From: Baylisascaris procyonis
Taxonomy: Eukaryota; Nematoda; Chromadorea; Rhabditida; Ascarididae
Length of the DNA: 64,000 nucleotides
Reading direction: 5' to 3'
Assembly: GCA_037389465.1 (NCBI GenBank)
Contig: JAZARR010000197.1
Span: 8,519,501-8,583,500 of the forward strand
Part shown: positions 50,801 to 64,000 of the stretch, in pieces
Numbering within the stretch: the first letter of the stretch is position 1
Layout: the number at the start of each line of letters is the position of its first letter
Notes under the pieces: generated by a model
What the model saw: the letters and a program-made list of their open reading frames with translations, nothing else
Told to the model about the DNA's origin: nothing
Database searches by the model: none
Position numbers and translations under genes: made by a program

Positions 50801-50893
50801 ATCAATCAACCCATACCCATATGCAACTCACATCAAATAAAACACTCGTAAAAACAAATAAGAAATGTTGCATATAATGCGTACATATACTAC

Positions 50894-51044
50894 CCATTTT
50901 ACGTTAAAAAATAAACTCTCGGAAGGTTCATCACAGTATCTCAAAAGAATCACTAAACTATGAAGTGGGAGACCGCTGACGATGGTTTCCTTTCCCAATA
51001 TAACGGCCCACCGATCCATGACTTTAAATAACATCATAGAACTT
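50894..51044 (-). CDS. Possible orphan exon, no recognised domain
   Basis: On the minus strand an acceptor (GTATTAG) at 51045 opens a frame reading FKVMDRWAVILGKE...SLVILLRYCDEPSE, ending at a GTAGTA donor at 50893. The amino-acid composition looks protein-like, unlike neighbouring low-complexity frames. No partner exons were found with a matching phase. It could be a terminal exon of the Tudor gene, part of a separate small gene, or chance. Confidence 0.2.
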
Positions 51045-51423
51045 CTAATACTATCAGTAAGTATCCTAATCCCCTCCTCAACTCCAAATCTCAACCTACA
51101 CCTAAAAAAAAAAAAAAAAGAAAAAACGCTTCGCCGTAATTGAATGCTCAATGCAACAAAACTCGAATACAATGAAAAAATTTACACACAAAAAAAAATG
51201 TAATAATCGACGAAGTATGATGAAAACAAAAAAAAACAAAACTTCAAAATTTAATAAATTGTGGAAAATTAATTAATACATTTGAAAATTCGAGACAACC
51301 TAGATTCGAATGATTAGCAATGGAATCACTCTATATTCATAAAATTATCTCATTATTGATAGCAATAAATCTTTAATAAAAGATCTAATGGGCGATTCCT
51401 TTATACCTATAGTGCCATCAACG

Positions 51424-51444
51424 CTCTCTCTCCCTCTCTCTCTC
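51424..51444. repeat. (CT)n microsatellite
   Basis: Interrupted CT dinucleotide run. Confidence 0.85.
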
Positions 51445-52196
51445 AAAAAAAAAACAATAAAAAATTTCGATAGTATATGCAAACATCGAATAAGGCATTT
51501 CCATAAAAGATCAAAAAATAGACTATAGTCGAATTAAAGCGAAACGAAAACAAATATAAACACACTCGCCAAACGCTTGTTACTATCTAAGACGATCGAA
51601 GTAGGAAAGCATCTGGGATCAGACTCGAAACGAACCCGTAGCTCGGAAGTGGGAGATGCATTTCTCACAACGATAGCAAACTATTCTTCAAGGAGTTCCA
51701 CTTTCGACGTCCTAAAATGCAAATTCATATTGCTTCATCGAATAGAAACGTCACAAAATTTATCGCCGTTGATGAGTTGTGAACCCGATATTTGCCTATA
51801 ATCACGATGCGGGGTTAAACCAGTGTTTTATAAGCCCCTTTGCATTTCACAGCGTATCCGTTCGAATGAACATAACAACAAACAATTCTTTTATATCACA
51901 TCTCTGGTAAATGCAACCTTGCTACGACTGTAATCTGAAGTGATAAGCAATAGATTCTCAGATATGCACTTCCCACTCATACCTTATATTCTTTTTTTTC
52001 ATTCCATCTATGATTTAAAACTTATCGATCCACAAGCTCACGATACGATCAGGAAAACGAACATAACTATACTACGCTTTTAAAAAGCAAAATACATTTT
52101 AATAAACTTTAAACACACTCATTGTTCCTCATTCAGGATTAGGGAGAAGGACCTCCAAAATCGACATCGAAAGCAAAGGAATAGCACAGGGACAAG

Positions 52197-55100
52197 TTAC
52201 CTGCAAATGAAGTCTACCAATATTTTCAACAATGCTACTTAAGACGTATAATGTCAAAACAAATAACCACACATACCATCTTTCCTCCTGAGCGCCCTCC
52301 GAAGATTTCGCTTCCTTCGACTCCCCGAACGCATCCTTTCGCGCTGCATCGTCTTCCTGTAGTAATGCATCGGCGACAAGCACATCCAAAGATGTATGCT
52401 CGCTTGGGTGTTCCTCATCGAACACACCACTCTCCACTACCGATATCATCTCCGTTGCCTGAACAACCCATTCTTTGTCCATATACATAAGACAGCGCAT
52501 ATACACATCCGTTCTCAGAGCTACAGCCACGACGATCCCGTCGTGTGTGGTCGCACACAAAATCACCAAGTTAACAGTATCTGCGGGTATAGAAAAATGG
52601 AAAAAGATAAGGAAGGTAAATATGGAAAAAGATAAAGGAAGCTGATATGGAAAAAAAAAGAAGCGAGGTAAGGAAGTAAACGATATGTCAACAAATGCCT
52701 GGGCGATCCCATGCCCCCATCACTAAGCTTTCATGCACCGTCCCAAGCTAGTAGACTATAAAAGAACCAGATACAGCTTTCTGTCCTGCTTCTTTTCGCT
52801 ACACAACACTTTCCCTCTCGTATATTACTGTCAAACGAGATTTCCTTAAAATTAAATAAATCACACCGTCATATGAGACTTTTGGTGCGTCCTCTCCTCA
52901 ATTGACTTTTCAATTTGTCCCACAGGCTTTCCAAGGTTGTCCAGATCTTTGCTCAACTCCACAGTACGAGTATTCGATGACCCGAACAGCGATCTTGATT
53001 TCATACGAGAGTCCGAAAGTGATTTCTCCTTCGACTTATTCTCGTCAACAAAATCCTGTATGTTGCAACGATCAAACGTTCAAGCAAAAAAATCGGCACC
53101 CCTTAAAGCCTCGAAGAAACTGATCACAGAATATCTATTCACCACTTTCTCCACTTATGGCTTAAAGATGCCAATTTCAGGGAAGGACTTCTACCTGCCA
53201 CAGACGATAATAAAGGGTCTACATCTAACTACGTTCTGAATTCTGAGTTAAAGGTCAACTTCGAAAAATACCCTTAAATTTTATTTGTTCAGTCTTATGA
53301 CTGAAGTAATTCCTCGCTAATCACAGCACTGCCGTCTAAAGTTCACCACGAGAAGCATTTGCCCTACCACCTTCCCCCCACCCCGCCATATGCTTCCAAA
53401 AATCTATGATTCTCTAAAAACCTTCAAAAAAACCTTCATTTCCCTCTTAATATCATCGAACACTCCGATCGAGCTCACGATTGCACTAAAACACAAGGTG
53501 GTCTCTCATATCACATGCCGCAAAATACCGAAAAGATAATATGCGGTTCTTCAAATAATTGCTTGTCCAATAAGAGAAATTTCCAGGTGGTAATAAACGA
53601 GAACTTACCTTCGGCTGTCACCATATACGATGAATACCGAACTGCTATGATTATCTCGGAGGCCACCGAGACACAACTATCACCATAAAAATTTTTAGCA
53701 AACAACCATTTCAAATTGACACTCATCCACTACTTCGAAGCGAATCCCATTGTTCCGATGCATATGCAGGTTCATGCGTATTGTTCCTTACATAAGGATT
53801 GTGGAATGAACACTTGAACTTACTGTTTCCGGCAGTATTTTAATCGATGCTTCAACGACGAACGTCTCGCGATTACCAGACGATGGCGTCAAACAAGCCT
53901 TGTTCTGGCCTATCGTCCCCACTTTTTGACCCTCTGGATCACTCGAAGCTTTCTGCAGCTTGGCTGCCTTGTTTTCCTCAGCCAAAATCGGCGTGACCCT
54001 CATCACACCTACTTTCTGAAAACTAATCCAATCGTTCCTGGAAACGAATTAGAATCGGGTTTGTTGACGCTAAAAACCTAAGGAAATTCTCATCGCTAAA
54101 AAAGGTAACAAAATCCCATTACCATCATTACAGATGACGTCATGAGCAACCAATTCAAATATTAGATGACTACAGTAACATAATTAGAATTTCATTGTGC
54201 AACTTACAAGGAATGAATCGCCCACTCAAGAACACTTCCAGACGCCGATCGCTGATTGCTATAAGCCGGATACTACTATCCTTCAGAAACTAAAAACTGT
54301 GCCGTACATTACCGTCCAAATGTACAACTTTATTCAAAGAATCGAAATGATAAACAACCAGCTGTCAAAAAAAAGTACAAAGAGCTCACCTCAACGTCAG
54401 CATTATCAGCCGCGATGTTGATTCGTTGCAAGTCTCTTCCAACCTCATCCACATCACTCAATTTCTCTTGTGATTCCATATCACTATGGTCTGCCTGAAA
54501 AAAAAATGGTGCAAAAAGTTTTTAAAATCACAAAAGCACATCAACCATATTCTTCATAATAAGCTCGAATCCATATGAAAATATATAGAAAATCACGAAA
54601 CCTCTCCACTATATTGTATTAATTTGAATTTACAAATTATTTTGTATTTTGTATTTTTTGAATTTTATATAAAAATTATCAAACACAGCTAGCAGATCAG
54701 TCTTGAGATCACAGCACCAAAAATTTCAGCACCTTATCCTATAGTCAATGCTGTCATGGATCGCAAAATAAACATCAAAACAGCCTAATCTCGTGTCTTA
54801 CGTTTATAAATCCTAAATTTCATTAATAATATCAAAATCTCCACGACCTAACAAACATCTACAGTCTTACAAGTGCATCTTCCACTAAAACAAGAAAACA
54901 AGTAACTTTGACATTAAAAAAAGAATCTGAAATTCGAACTGAAATGGTAAGAAAGTAGGGATCAAAAAGCAATCACAAACAACAGCTACACTTCTAAAAG
55001 AAAACAAAGCGACCCACCATCCTCTCCTCGCCAGTCACAGTCGACGACTCATCGCTGCTCGAATCCGACACTCTTCGTCTCTGCTGAATAAGATACTATT

Positions 55101-58100
55101 ACGTGATAGCAGCTAATAAAGTAACAGTTGGTAGCCCTGAATGACCAATTCCTCCACTGACATCCCAACAGACGAAAACACGCCTCAAACCATCTACCAG
55201 ACAAGGAGGGAGAAACGCTGTAAATTTCAGAGATGAATCGACAACTCAAGCCATTCCAATCTCAGTGCAGCCCCTAATAACCTGAACAAGACCAACAATG
55301 GTCAAGCAAAATGTACATTTCCCAGTGACATACCACCATTCAAGAAAACTTTACTTGATGCATACCTTCCCACACGATAACCTTATATTCCCTTTTCCAC
55401 GTTCAGAATATACGCTTCCAAGCATGCATCTATTGAAGCATTAAAAACTAATATAAGAATAAGATTAGGCTAAACTCGAAAATGCATCAGCCTGAAAGGA
55501 AACTCACTCGTTGAATTGGTGAAGTATGCCGAATGTGCAGATCTGGAGATGGTGAACGCCTAAGCGGAGGAGGTGGCGCGAAAGCAATTCCAAACGACGG
55601 TTCCGAGCATCGAGAAGAGGCCGATTCTCGTATTGCACTCCTATCATCTAGAGCGCAAAAATGTTATGCTCATATGTCAGATCCCCCACATGGAAGCGTT
55701 ATATATGAGAAGGAAAAGACGAATTGGCACGAATGAAATAATCTAAAATTGTCACCTATAGACACTGGCCAAACTGCATATAATATAGATCTGTTGCTTG
55801 CAAATTCATCAATATATCTTATCGATGACCAGTCGGCTGGGAAGTCAAAAGCAACTTATGAAGTCAGAGTACCATAACAATTGCTACCATACAAGGATAA
55901 AAACTGCCCACTTGAAGTCGATAGATTCTATGAAACAGTGGGAGATTCTATGATACACTAATAGATTGCAATCTATGCCCTCTCCTTTCAATATGGAAAA
56001 TTATCGGCGTTACTGTTCAGTCCTTCAAAACAAAAAAAAAAAGAGTACCAATATTTTACTCTTTAACAGTAGCGTAGAAAATATAGGCATTATTACGTGT
56101 TATATATACCTATATCCACATTTATAAATAACAATCTGCATCGGTGAATCAATGCAACACAACAAAGTCGAGCTACATTTCGGCAAAGATAATATACATG
56201 CGGATATGTCATACCCTCAGAAGAGGTGATGCCAACAGAAGTTGCAACATCCGAATTCAAAGCTTCCCGATCGCTCGATAGGCATTCGGTCCCTTCGAGA
56301 ACGCGTTTCTCTATTTCCTTGGCAACTCCACACTCCATAAGGTACGAAGCGAATGATCTTCCATCAGCCATCGTTAGATCGTCCACCAAAATCTCCCCCT
56401 CCTGAACAACATTACTCTCCAATCGTTAAAAAAATTACTCGGAGTCTAAACCAACAAATGACAGAAACCTGTTAATATGAAGTAAGGTGGGCGGTAAGAT
56501 TAGGGCGGGCGGGGGGAGGGAGGGAGGTCCTTTACACTGCACAAACGCGTGCGCATAAGTAGGCAATTACAAAATTTTGAAAAAAAAAAAACAACTATGA
56601 ATGACCCTCTAAATAAATAGATATCTGTTCTAGTCTAGCAGAATAGAAGCAGCAGTTGGTCGTGAACAGTAATAAGAATAAATAAGGAAAAAGCGGAGCG
56701 GTGGACCATGTAGGCAGCGCCAATTCCACTCAATTCTACCATGCTGAAGACATGTCAGCTCCCCTCTTTCCCATTTCTTTGCAATCCACAGGGATAAGGC
56801 TTACTGCCTAATCTTTCCCCCACAAGGCAATTTGTAATAATTCCAATTCTTAATCGGATCTGAAATTGACAAGCAAAACACCCACTCAAAGTTGGCAGCT
56901 TTGCTATTTGAATATCCGCCAAAATGTAGAATCCAAAAAAAAAAAACCTTTGGCATCGAATGGATACGAGCGATAGCGACGTCATCAAAACCTTGAGCCG
57001 TAACTTGAGTATCTAACGCGTCGATCAGTTCAATGCCGTTGAGGTGAATCGGTATGGCCAATTTGTGACATGTGCACACCATGAAGTCATATTTGTTTCC
57101 TGAAAAAATCTCAACTGTAAGATGCATTGAAGATCAGAAAGTCGATCCATCTTAAAACCCATGCATGCGCATGAGTCGGTTACATGCTAATTCACTAAGC
57201 GAACACCCGACCAAATGGCACGTATATCTAACTATGTCTTAAATATAAAGTAGTGATGTTCAAGTGAGGAATCTGAAATTCAGTGCACAGAAAAATCCTC
57301 CCATTAAGATACCTGAGGCAACCTCGACGTCAACGTTTGGGCATCCTTTGTGTCCCTACTTAATGAGACTTTAATTGAATACTGACAATCATAATAACAA
57401 TGGTAATCCTTTCAAGCCGTCCACACAGCTGGCAGAAAATCCCGAAACTCGATCGTAAGCCTTCTGCAAAGCAATACGTTAACTCAGCAACAGCCAGTTC
57501 AACAAACTGAATAAAAAGGCACCTTTAATCATATAAACCAAAAAGCTGAATAAACCATTGTCACAGCATGAACATAAAATGGTGTACCTGATATATTAAC
57601 CGCTTGCAATTGCCCGATCTCCTTCAATGCTTCCTTTTCCTCCAAAATCTTCCCTTCATCGACGAGGAAGTACCTTCGAATCGTGACTGTTTCGAGCTCC
57701 ACCACCTAAATATTACTTCAGGAAGCACCTTAAATATTACTCCACTCCGAAAGCATTTACAAAAATGAACAAGGAGCAAAGAAAATAACCCTCACAAGAA
57801 GCCAACAGCTATTCGAAAAGGATCGCTGGTAACAAATACCAACTCCGCGTATATGAAATATGTTTACTCAATGATGGAGCTACGTATTCACCGTTTGTAA
57901 ATTTAACTGCGCTCAAATCTTGCCGATGTAATCCGAAGGTAAACATCGATATACTTCTACTTCCTCTTTATAATATGAATAGCGAATGAGCAACTCTACG
58001 TAGATGGTACCTAACACTTCCACCTTATTCGCGCACCAAAAGAACCATTTCCTTTCTATCCTTCTACCAAGCGACAAAGATCTTCCTAAATATTCGAACT

Positions 58101-61100
58101 ATCCTTCACCAAGAAATATATGGAGATGCTAATTGCTAATAACAAATATTCAAAAAAAAAAAGGAAAAATCACACGTCTTCACAAACAATCAACTAAGTA
58201 ACCACCATTAAAACGTCGACTGCTTACCTTACATGCCAAGCTCAAGGTTCCATCTGTTGGCTCGTTGAATTCATCATTTCCCTTGTCACCACCTGATGCT
58301 TGTTCCTTCGCTAAAATATGATGCGAAAAATGAAAAGAAATTTACCCGTCTTGCATCCAAAAAAATTAATGAAGAAACATATAACAGCACAATATGCGTT
58401 ATGCATTCCCCCTTATTCGATCAATCAATTCCACAATTATTAAATAAATAATATGCACATGAAAAAATACCTCGATATGCTATGCAGTTAACTCAATGAA
58501 TAACGTAAATTAAGATAACACTAACCTTTCACTTCTTGAACAAGTACCCGTGCACGCTTATATTCGCCATTATATCGCACTAAACCTGTCATCGCCCCAA
58601 GTTCAGCCGGTGAAACGACCACCTCAGTGAGTGCCTTCAAAACCAATTATTAAATTAGCAACCATCCTAACCAAAGGAAGTACCAGAAATAGTTTTTTTT
58701 TTCATCCAGACGATTCCAAGTCGAAATGCCAAGATCGTCGTCAGATGCCAACTAACTATGACTTTCATAATTCTCGATTAGCCGTTAACATTATTACAAT
58801 CAATAAATTTGTTTATTCGACTATGATTTTTGCTTCAAAAAAATCCATAAGAAAACCATGACCAACATGAAAATGTGGTAGAACAATCACTGCATTCAAA
58901 CTCCTCTCAATTCCAACGACAAAAAAACAAACGTTTTATGTATAAATAGCTATTCATGTAATGCATACTACAATCCGATGTACCACATACAAACAAGTCT
59001 CATTGACTTTTAAGAAACCAACCATCCTAAGGGTTTCGTACAAATCATCGAAAGCTGTCGGTCTCACGTAAATCGTTGTCCCATCTGTTCCTAAAATCCT
59101 GACATTGGCTTGCCGATCATCGATAAACGACAGATCTGCGGTTGGAAAGTCCTTCGGCTGAATTGCCAATTCAGCCAGCTCCTTCTCAAGCAATAATTTC
59201 GTCAGATCGACCTTACGTTCAGTCTCTATCCTTTCGATACATCCCACTTCTCCGGTCTCCTCGTCAATTTTGTTAGCAGCAACTTCCGCAGTCTCCTTTA
59301 TGGTTGTCACAATCTGCAACGGAATCTTTTGCAAGAGAATGCTTTTCTGCAGTAAAACTTGCTTGGCAAATCCCCTGTCATTATCTAGGAATTATCCAGC
59401 TAAGGTATTAGGCAAATTAAGTAAGGTATATCCGCACGAAACTTAATACAATAGGGATTTCTGAATTTGAAATCGGCGAATAATTCATCCACAATTTCGT
59501 CTTGATCATTAAAAACTCGCGATCGCCCTCCGAAAAGGACTCCGATATACCATTCACGCCCAGCAGTCATCATCACCAACATCAACAACAACTCAATCAC
59601 CTATTTATTTTGTTGAATCATTGAATCACCCACCTACCCCCCACCATGAATTAATAAAAATAACACCTTTACTATCAATTTATTCACAATTAATCACGAA
59701 CAAAACAGTAAGTCGATAATTACATCGTATATGAAATCGTCAAAGGCTTAGTAATCGAAGAAAAGAAAAATAGGAATTATAAAAATACAAACCTTAATCG
59801 GATAAACATCTCCACATGGATGCCCAAACATCACCGTGATCCCCTCTCCAGGTTGCACTGCCGCATTCAGAACCTCGAAGGCCGCTATCGACCATGAGTT
59901 GGTAATTTCATCTTTGCCATCACCGCATGGTTGCACACCAACCAGGTGACATCGAATCCCTTGTTTCGGCAAACGAAGCACCATCTGCAAAAAAAACTTA
60001 CTGCAACTTGCATCACAACTATGATATACTCGAGGTATAACCAAACATCCCTTCAATCAAACAGCGATATCATATAGCTAAGCTTAGATCTCTTCAAGAA
60101 ATCAGAAACCCCCTCCCCCACATGCCTGTTTAAAATGATGCATTCCTTCATTTAAAGCTGAAGTGTAACGATATCTGAAAGGTGAAAGTGCGGCCAATCG
60201 AAAATGAAATCAACAACTCACTGCGTTCCGTTCAGCCAGTTCTCTTTTGCAATGAGTAATAACCCTTCCAACCTACCTCTAGGCTTACTTTCCTCCGCTT
60301 GAAGTCAATAAAGATTTACCTCTGGTTGCTCATCTCTATCAACTGCAAAGAGTTCTTCAGCCCCTTTTAAGCATTCGTTGCCGAAATCCACATATCTCAC
60401 ACGATACATTTGCATAGCCGCTTCTCCACCTTCATTGGATCTTTCATTAACTATATCAACGATTTCTGCACGATACGGCAAATCATCGAATGAAGTGATT
60501 GTAATATCACCGATACGAGGCGAATGCAGGATGCTTGTGCAAGGCGCATAACTAGTTGACAGCTGCAACGAAACATTAACTATACGAATAGTATGCATTC
60601 CTATAACAAAAATGCTCATACATTACCAATGGGAAACAAAGTTTAGCAAGACATTTTTTACAGCTAACTTAACAGCAAATCACTGTGACCTTCAAGAAAT
60701 TCCTATTATAACCTGGAGAAAATAAAAAAAAAGAACCTCTAAATTCCTTACCTTATGCACAATTCACTGTACGATGCCAACCTAATTTCTTCGAAGAAAT
60801 CAATCCATCACCTATATAAAAGAAATTATATTTCCCTCATTGTGGAATTTCAAAAATTCACAACTTTCGTTGCATTAAATGAAAACCTCAAAAACATTTC
60901 CCTTCAATAACAAATTCAAACGTAAGCATCTACTAACCTCTTCGATGTTGTGGAAATCAGCTACAAATTGCACCGTGAAGATTTCCTGTAAATCGTCGGT
61001 GTCATCCGATCGCATTACAAAACATTCCTCAAAAATTGGTACCGACTTCTTTTGCCAATTCAATCGAACGGCACAACCTCTAAAATATAAACAAATGAAA

Positions 61101-61993
61101 TATTTAGTTTATAAATCGACCGAAGCAAATGCTAATTGCTTCTATCCTTTTTTTCGTCTTAGGCAATTTGGTTACTTAAGCCGGCAAAATGTAACAAAAT
61201 CCTCTTTTGCATTCAAATCGTTTGGATGTATCACTTTATAAAAAAACTATGACCAGAGGCAGCAACATCGAATCGAGCTATCCGGCTATAGTGGAGAACG
61301 ACATTCATACCACTACAACATCAGTGGTACCGCGAAGTCCAAAATCATTAAAAATTTCAATATATTTCAATCAGCAGCCACTGCTGGGATGAAAAAAATG
61401 AAGCCGTACCCTTGGGGAATATGTCTCTAGAAGCAAGAACATCATATCAGTGAGAATGCCCTCTCCTGCCTTCGGATACCAGCAGAAGACATAGCAACCA
61501 TTAACGATATAGGAAACTATCCAGCTGCTTTCTCGATGATCGAAGAGACGAGGATAAATAAAAACCTACCGAAAACATCAAAACCCCTAAGAAATACAGC
61601 ATAGATCCTTATTAAAGCTATCAAATATTCACATATCGCCTCCTTAAAGCCTTATCAAAGTATAGATGCCATTCATTACATATCACTCCTTTGCGACATT
61701 TACAAACATCAGTGCCAAATTAATCTCTTTATCGTCTAAATCACCTCAAGAACACACAATCATGTAGAGAAAATATTTTCAGCGACTTTCAACCTCACTC
61801 CTTTTAAGCCAATCAAGATGCAAACCTTTCGCATAGTATGTCCGATATGCTTCTTCCGTTGGGCAATCCAAGTGTTACATCATAGATGCCACTTATGGAT
61901 TTACGAACGAAGCACACGTTTAAAATGCCCTGTGCCAATAATGAAAATAATTTGCATGCTTCTGTAGAGAATGTTTTCTGAAAAAAATGAAAA

Positions 61994-62030
<37 letters not shown>

Positions 62031-63874
62031 AGATTTTTGCTGAAAATAAGTACGTATTATATACAACATCCACACATCTCAATTAAACCGACTAGTCAAA
62101 TGACCGCCGAATCATTCAGCTTACAATAAAATGCCAATAACGACCCGAAACATCATACCTCACCATTCGTCGGCATCACATCGCTTAGTCTGCACTGGAA
62201 TGCCAAGCGAGGTGAACTCCTCATGACGGCTGGTAGTGTATCGTCAATGAAGTACATTTCATCAGCACTCATCTCCTCTTTATTCCCATAGTCGACGAAC
62301 ATAACACAACATCTAAAACAGTCACGCACAATGAACAAATAATTCGCTCCCTGACTTAACCAATTTTTGTCACTCCGCATTCCCCTGCATAAAGGGAGGA
62401 GGGGGAGGGGGAGAGAGAAGATGAATGGAAAGGCAAGAATTATCCAAATAGAGTCAAAGCGGATGAAATGAGAGTAATGAAAGTCGGCACAATTCATTCA
62501 TAAGCTAACAGATCAACTAAGAACGATAAGATCTACGCTAGTAAATTTACCCTACACTAGAGCCATTTGTAGATTTATCTACAATCTACCTATTAACTGC
62601 ATCAGCAAATGTAGAAAAGTACATTGCTTTTGCAAATTATCTAGAACGGCCCTTAAAAAGTGGTCATCCAACATTGAAGTATGATAAAAAAACAAGTCCT
62701 CTACTTATAAAAAATGAAAATCTCTACTTATAAGCAAATGAAAATGGCCCCATGAAACACACACAAAAAACGTCACAATATTCTAACAAAAATTTTAAAA
62801 TAAAGTGGAGTAAAAAAATAAAAATTAAAAACAATTAGAAATAAAACCAACCTCTCTGGGTTCTCAATCGAGACTATTTCGGCACGATAAAAAGAACCAC
62901 AAAACGGTGCCATACAAACCATTGACAATTGAGGGCAATGAACTCTCTTAGATTTAGCGGGCATCTCAAGCAACGATACTTTTTCTATCACCTCTTCATC
63001 ACGACACAACTGGATGAAAAACGATTCCGGGCTTGCGTCGAGCTAAATGAAAGTAAAAAACATCAAATCCTCTTCCTTGCAATTGCCAATATAAATGTAT
63101 AAAACAACCGATACCCCACCTCCTAAACATTATCATCCAGTCAAATTGTAGGTTCGGGTTCACATTCGAACCAACATTTTTAATAGTATAAATCACATAT
63201 TATTTATGAGATAATATAAAGAAAAATTGAGTTGCTTGAAGACGAAAAACTGTTGGCTTTCAACCCACCCCATGATGCTAGTTAATAACAAAGCAACAAA
63301 AACTGAACCACTAAGAAGCATACCGATCCATCAGATCGCATACTGCTTACAACCTCTCCTATCTCGATAGGCGCCAAGACGGGTGGCCCGATTTGTTGCA
63401 CAATTCTGTTATTCTGCACTGATATCCCCTCTTGCAACAACGAATTATCACTACTTGCTACCTGCAAGTAAACAACAATCAATATCTCATCTTTATATCT
63501 ATTACTATCATGCTGCATTACATTAAAAAATGAATAAAAAATTGCAACAAATACGATATGAGTGCCTTAATCTTCAATGATCCTTCATCCAATTACCAAA
63601 AAATATTATTGAAACTTACTTTTAATAGGCATCAGATAATAATAAAAGGCTTACACTCTTAGTAATCAAACGAATACTGATAATCTAATTTTCTATGCAA
63701 ATCCAGCAAAAAAATTTCTGATGGAACGATGAAAACATAAAGAATTATGACAACGCATTCCGAGAAGGGTCTTTTTAAATCAAGTCTCCCTGTTCTCTAC
63801 TGACCTAACGCTTATAAAATCGAGCCAGAAGCGCCGAACATTGGTGCTGTTGATGAGTGTTATTTCAAGAAGAG
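52197..63874 (-). CDS. Multi-Tudor-domain protein (5' end beyond the window)
   Basis: Tudor modules bind dimethylarginine, typically on PIWI/Argonaute or RNP partners in germ granules. Nineteen exons form an unbroken chain of about 971 codons: 63874-63810, 63461-63324, 63042-62852, 62312-62159, 61977-61826, 61079-60938, 60562-60320, 59984-59793, 59600-59450, 59357-59023, 58634-58526, 58310-58228, 57705-57588, 57099-56948, 56401-56215, 55647-55508, 55083-55018, 54494-54390, 54015-53824. Likely continuation: an exon near 53.6-53.7 kb, then 53055-53007 and 52580-52277, with a stop at 52199-52197. Extended Tudor 1 has SPESFFIQL, CGSFYRAEI, FVDYGNKEE and an SN-like YDVTLGLPNGRS. Module 2 has LPYRAEIVDI and YRVRYVDFGNE. 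Module 3 is degenerate: LVRYNGEYKRARVL, then YFLVDEGK in place of VDYGN. A proline/serine-rich acidic linker follows. The first visible exon enters in phase 1, so coding continues upstream beyond 64000. Confidence 0.85.
61997..62031. repeat. (AAAT)n microsatellite
   Basis: Perfect AAAT/ATAA tetranucleotide run in a Tudor-gene intron, just upstream (minus strand) of the exon beginning at 61977. Confidence 0.95.
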
Positions 63875-64000
63875 CTAAAGGTACTCAAAATTCGGTCAGA
63901 TGACAGAAAAAAACTTCCTCATCCCTCAAGATGCAGTCTCACTGCTAATCAAACGATACATAAAAAAGCAATCAACTCAAACAACCTGCCTCATAATTGA
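63875..64000. other. Tudor-gene intron or 5' region at the window edge
   Basis: No coding exon was recognised here. The first visible exon has a TTTAG acceptor, so this is intron sequence of the same gene. Confidence 0.5.

Larger units (their letters stand above)
47827..52128. other. Intergenic region between the Tudor gene and MIC19
   Basis: AT-rich, with a CT microsatellite at 51424-51444 and short complementary words around 48200-48380 (GGTTTAAA/TTTAAACC), perhaps an old inverted-repeat element. Only one stretch (50894-51044, minus) looks exon-like; see its own entry. Confidence 0.5.

Noticed and set aside
52251..53239. Plus-strand frames of 73-100 codons at 52.2-53.2 kb
   Set aside because: They mirror minus-strand exons of the Tudor gene, which chain in phase and show family motifs.

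Overview
The window is AT-rich, intron-rich eukaryotic nuclear DNA. A nematode is the best fit. One gene encodes a protein tyrosine phosphatase of the short type expanded in nematodes, and introns end in TTTTCAG/TTTTAG. Each of the four genes whose start is visible has a splice acceptor a few bases upstream of its ATG, as expected for spliced-leader trans-splicing. The species cannot be named from sequence alone. Gene models were built by hand from homology, GT/AG sites and reading phase. No computed alignment was available.

Layout. On the + strand, 1.8-10.6 kb holds a 13-exon cytosolic purine 5'-nucleotidase (NT5C2, 544 aa) and 12.1-15.6 kb a 7-exon tyrosine phosphatase (332 aa). The rest lies on the - strand. 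From 43.2 down to 18.0 kb is a 12-exon exostosin-2 (EXT2) heparan sulfate co-polymerase. From 47.8 down to 45.0 kb is a 5-exon CHCHD3/MIC19 MICOS subunit (192 aa). From the right edge down to about 52.2 kb is the 3' part of a large multi-Tudor-domain gene, whose 5' end is outside the window.

The most unusual structure is inside EXT2. The 16.6-kb intron between its last three exons contains an array of about 26 tandem copies of a 514-517-bp satellite. Three copies at the left edge are diverged and 23 are highly homogenised. The monomer is itself an imperfect inverted duplication able to fold back on itself. The array is flanked by more GC-rich repeat islands carrying a strong GC hairpin and tRNA-like box A/box B relics. 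EXT2 intron 1 holds a 31-32-bp minisatellite open in all three + frames. The exon next to the satellite intron carries an apparent 1-nt frameshift, so EXT2 is either mis-assembled there or decaying.

The genes have unrelated roles: nucleotide catabolism, phosphotyrosine signalling, glycosaminoglycan synthesis, mitochondrial cristae, and germline/piRNA-type Tudor scaffolding. Nothing suggests an operon or a joint pathway. The many short open frames in 20-34 kb are repeat artefacts.
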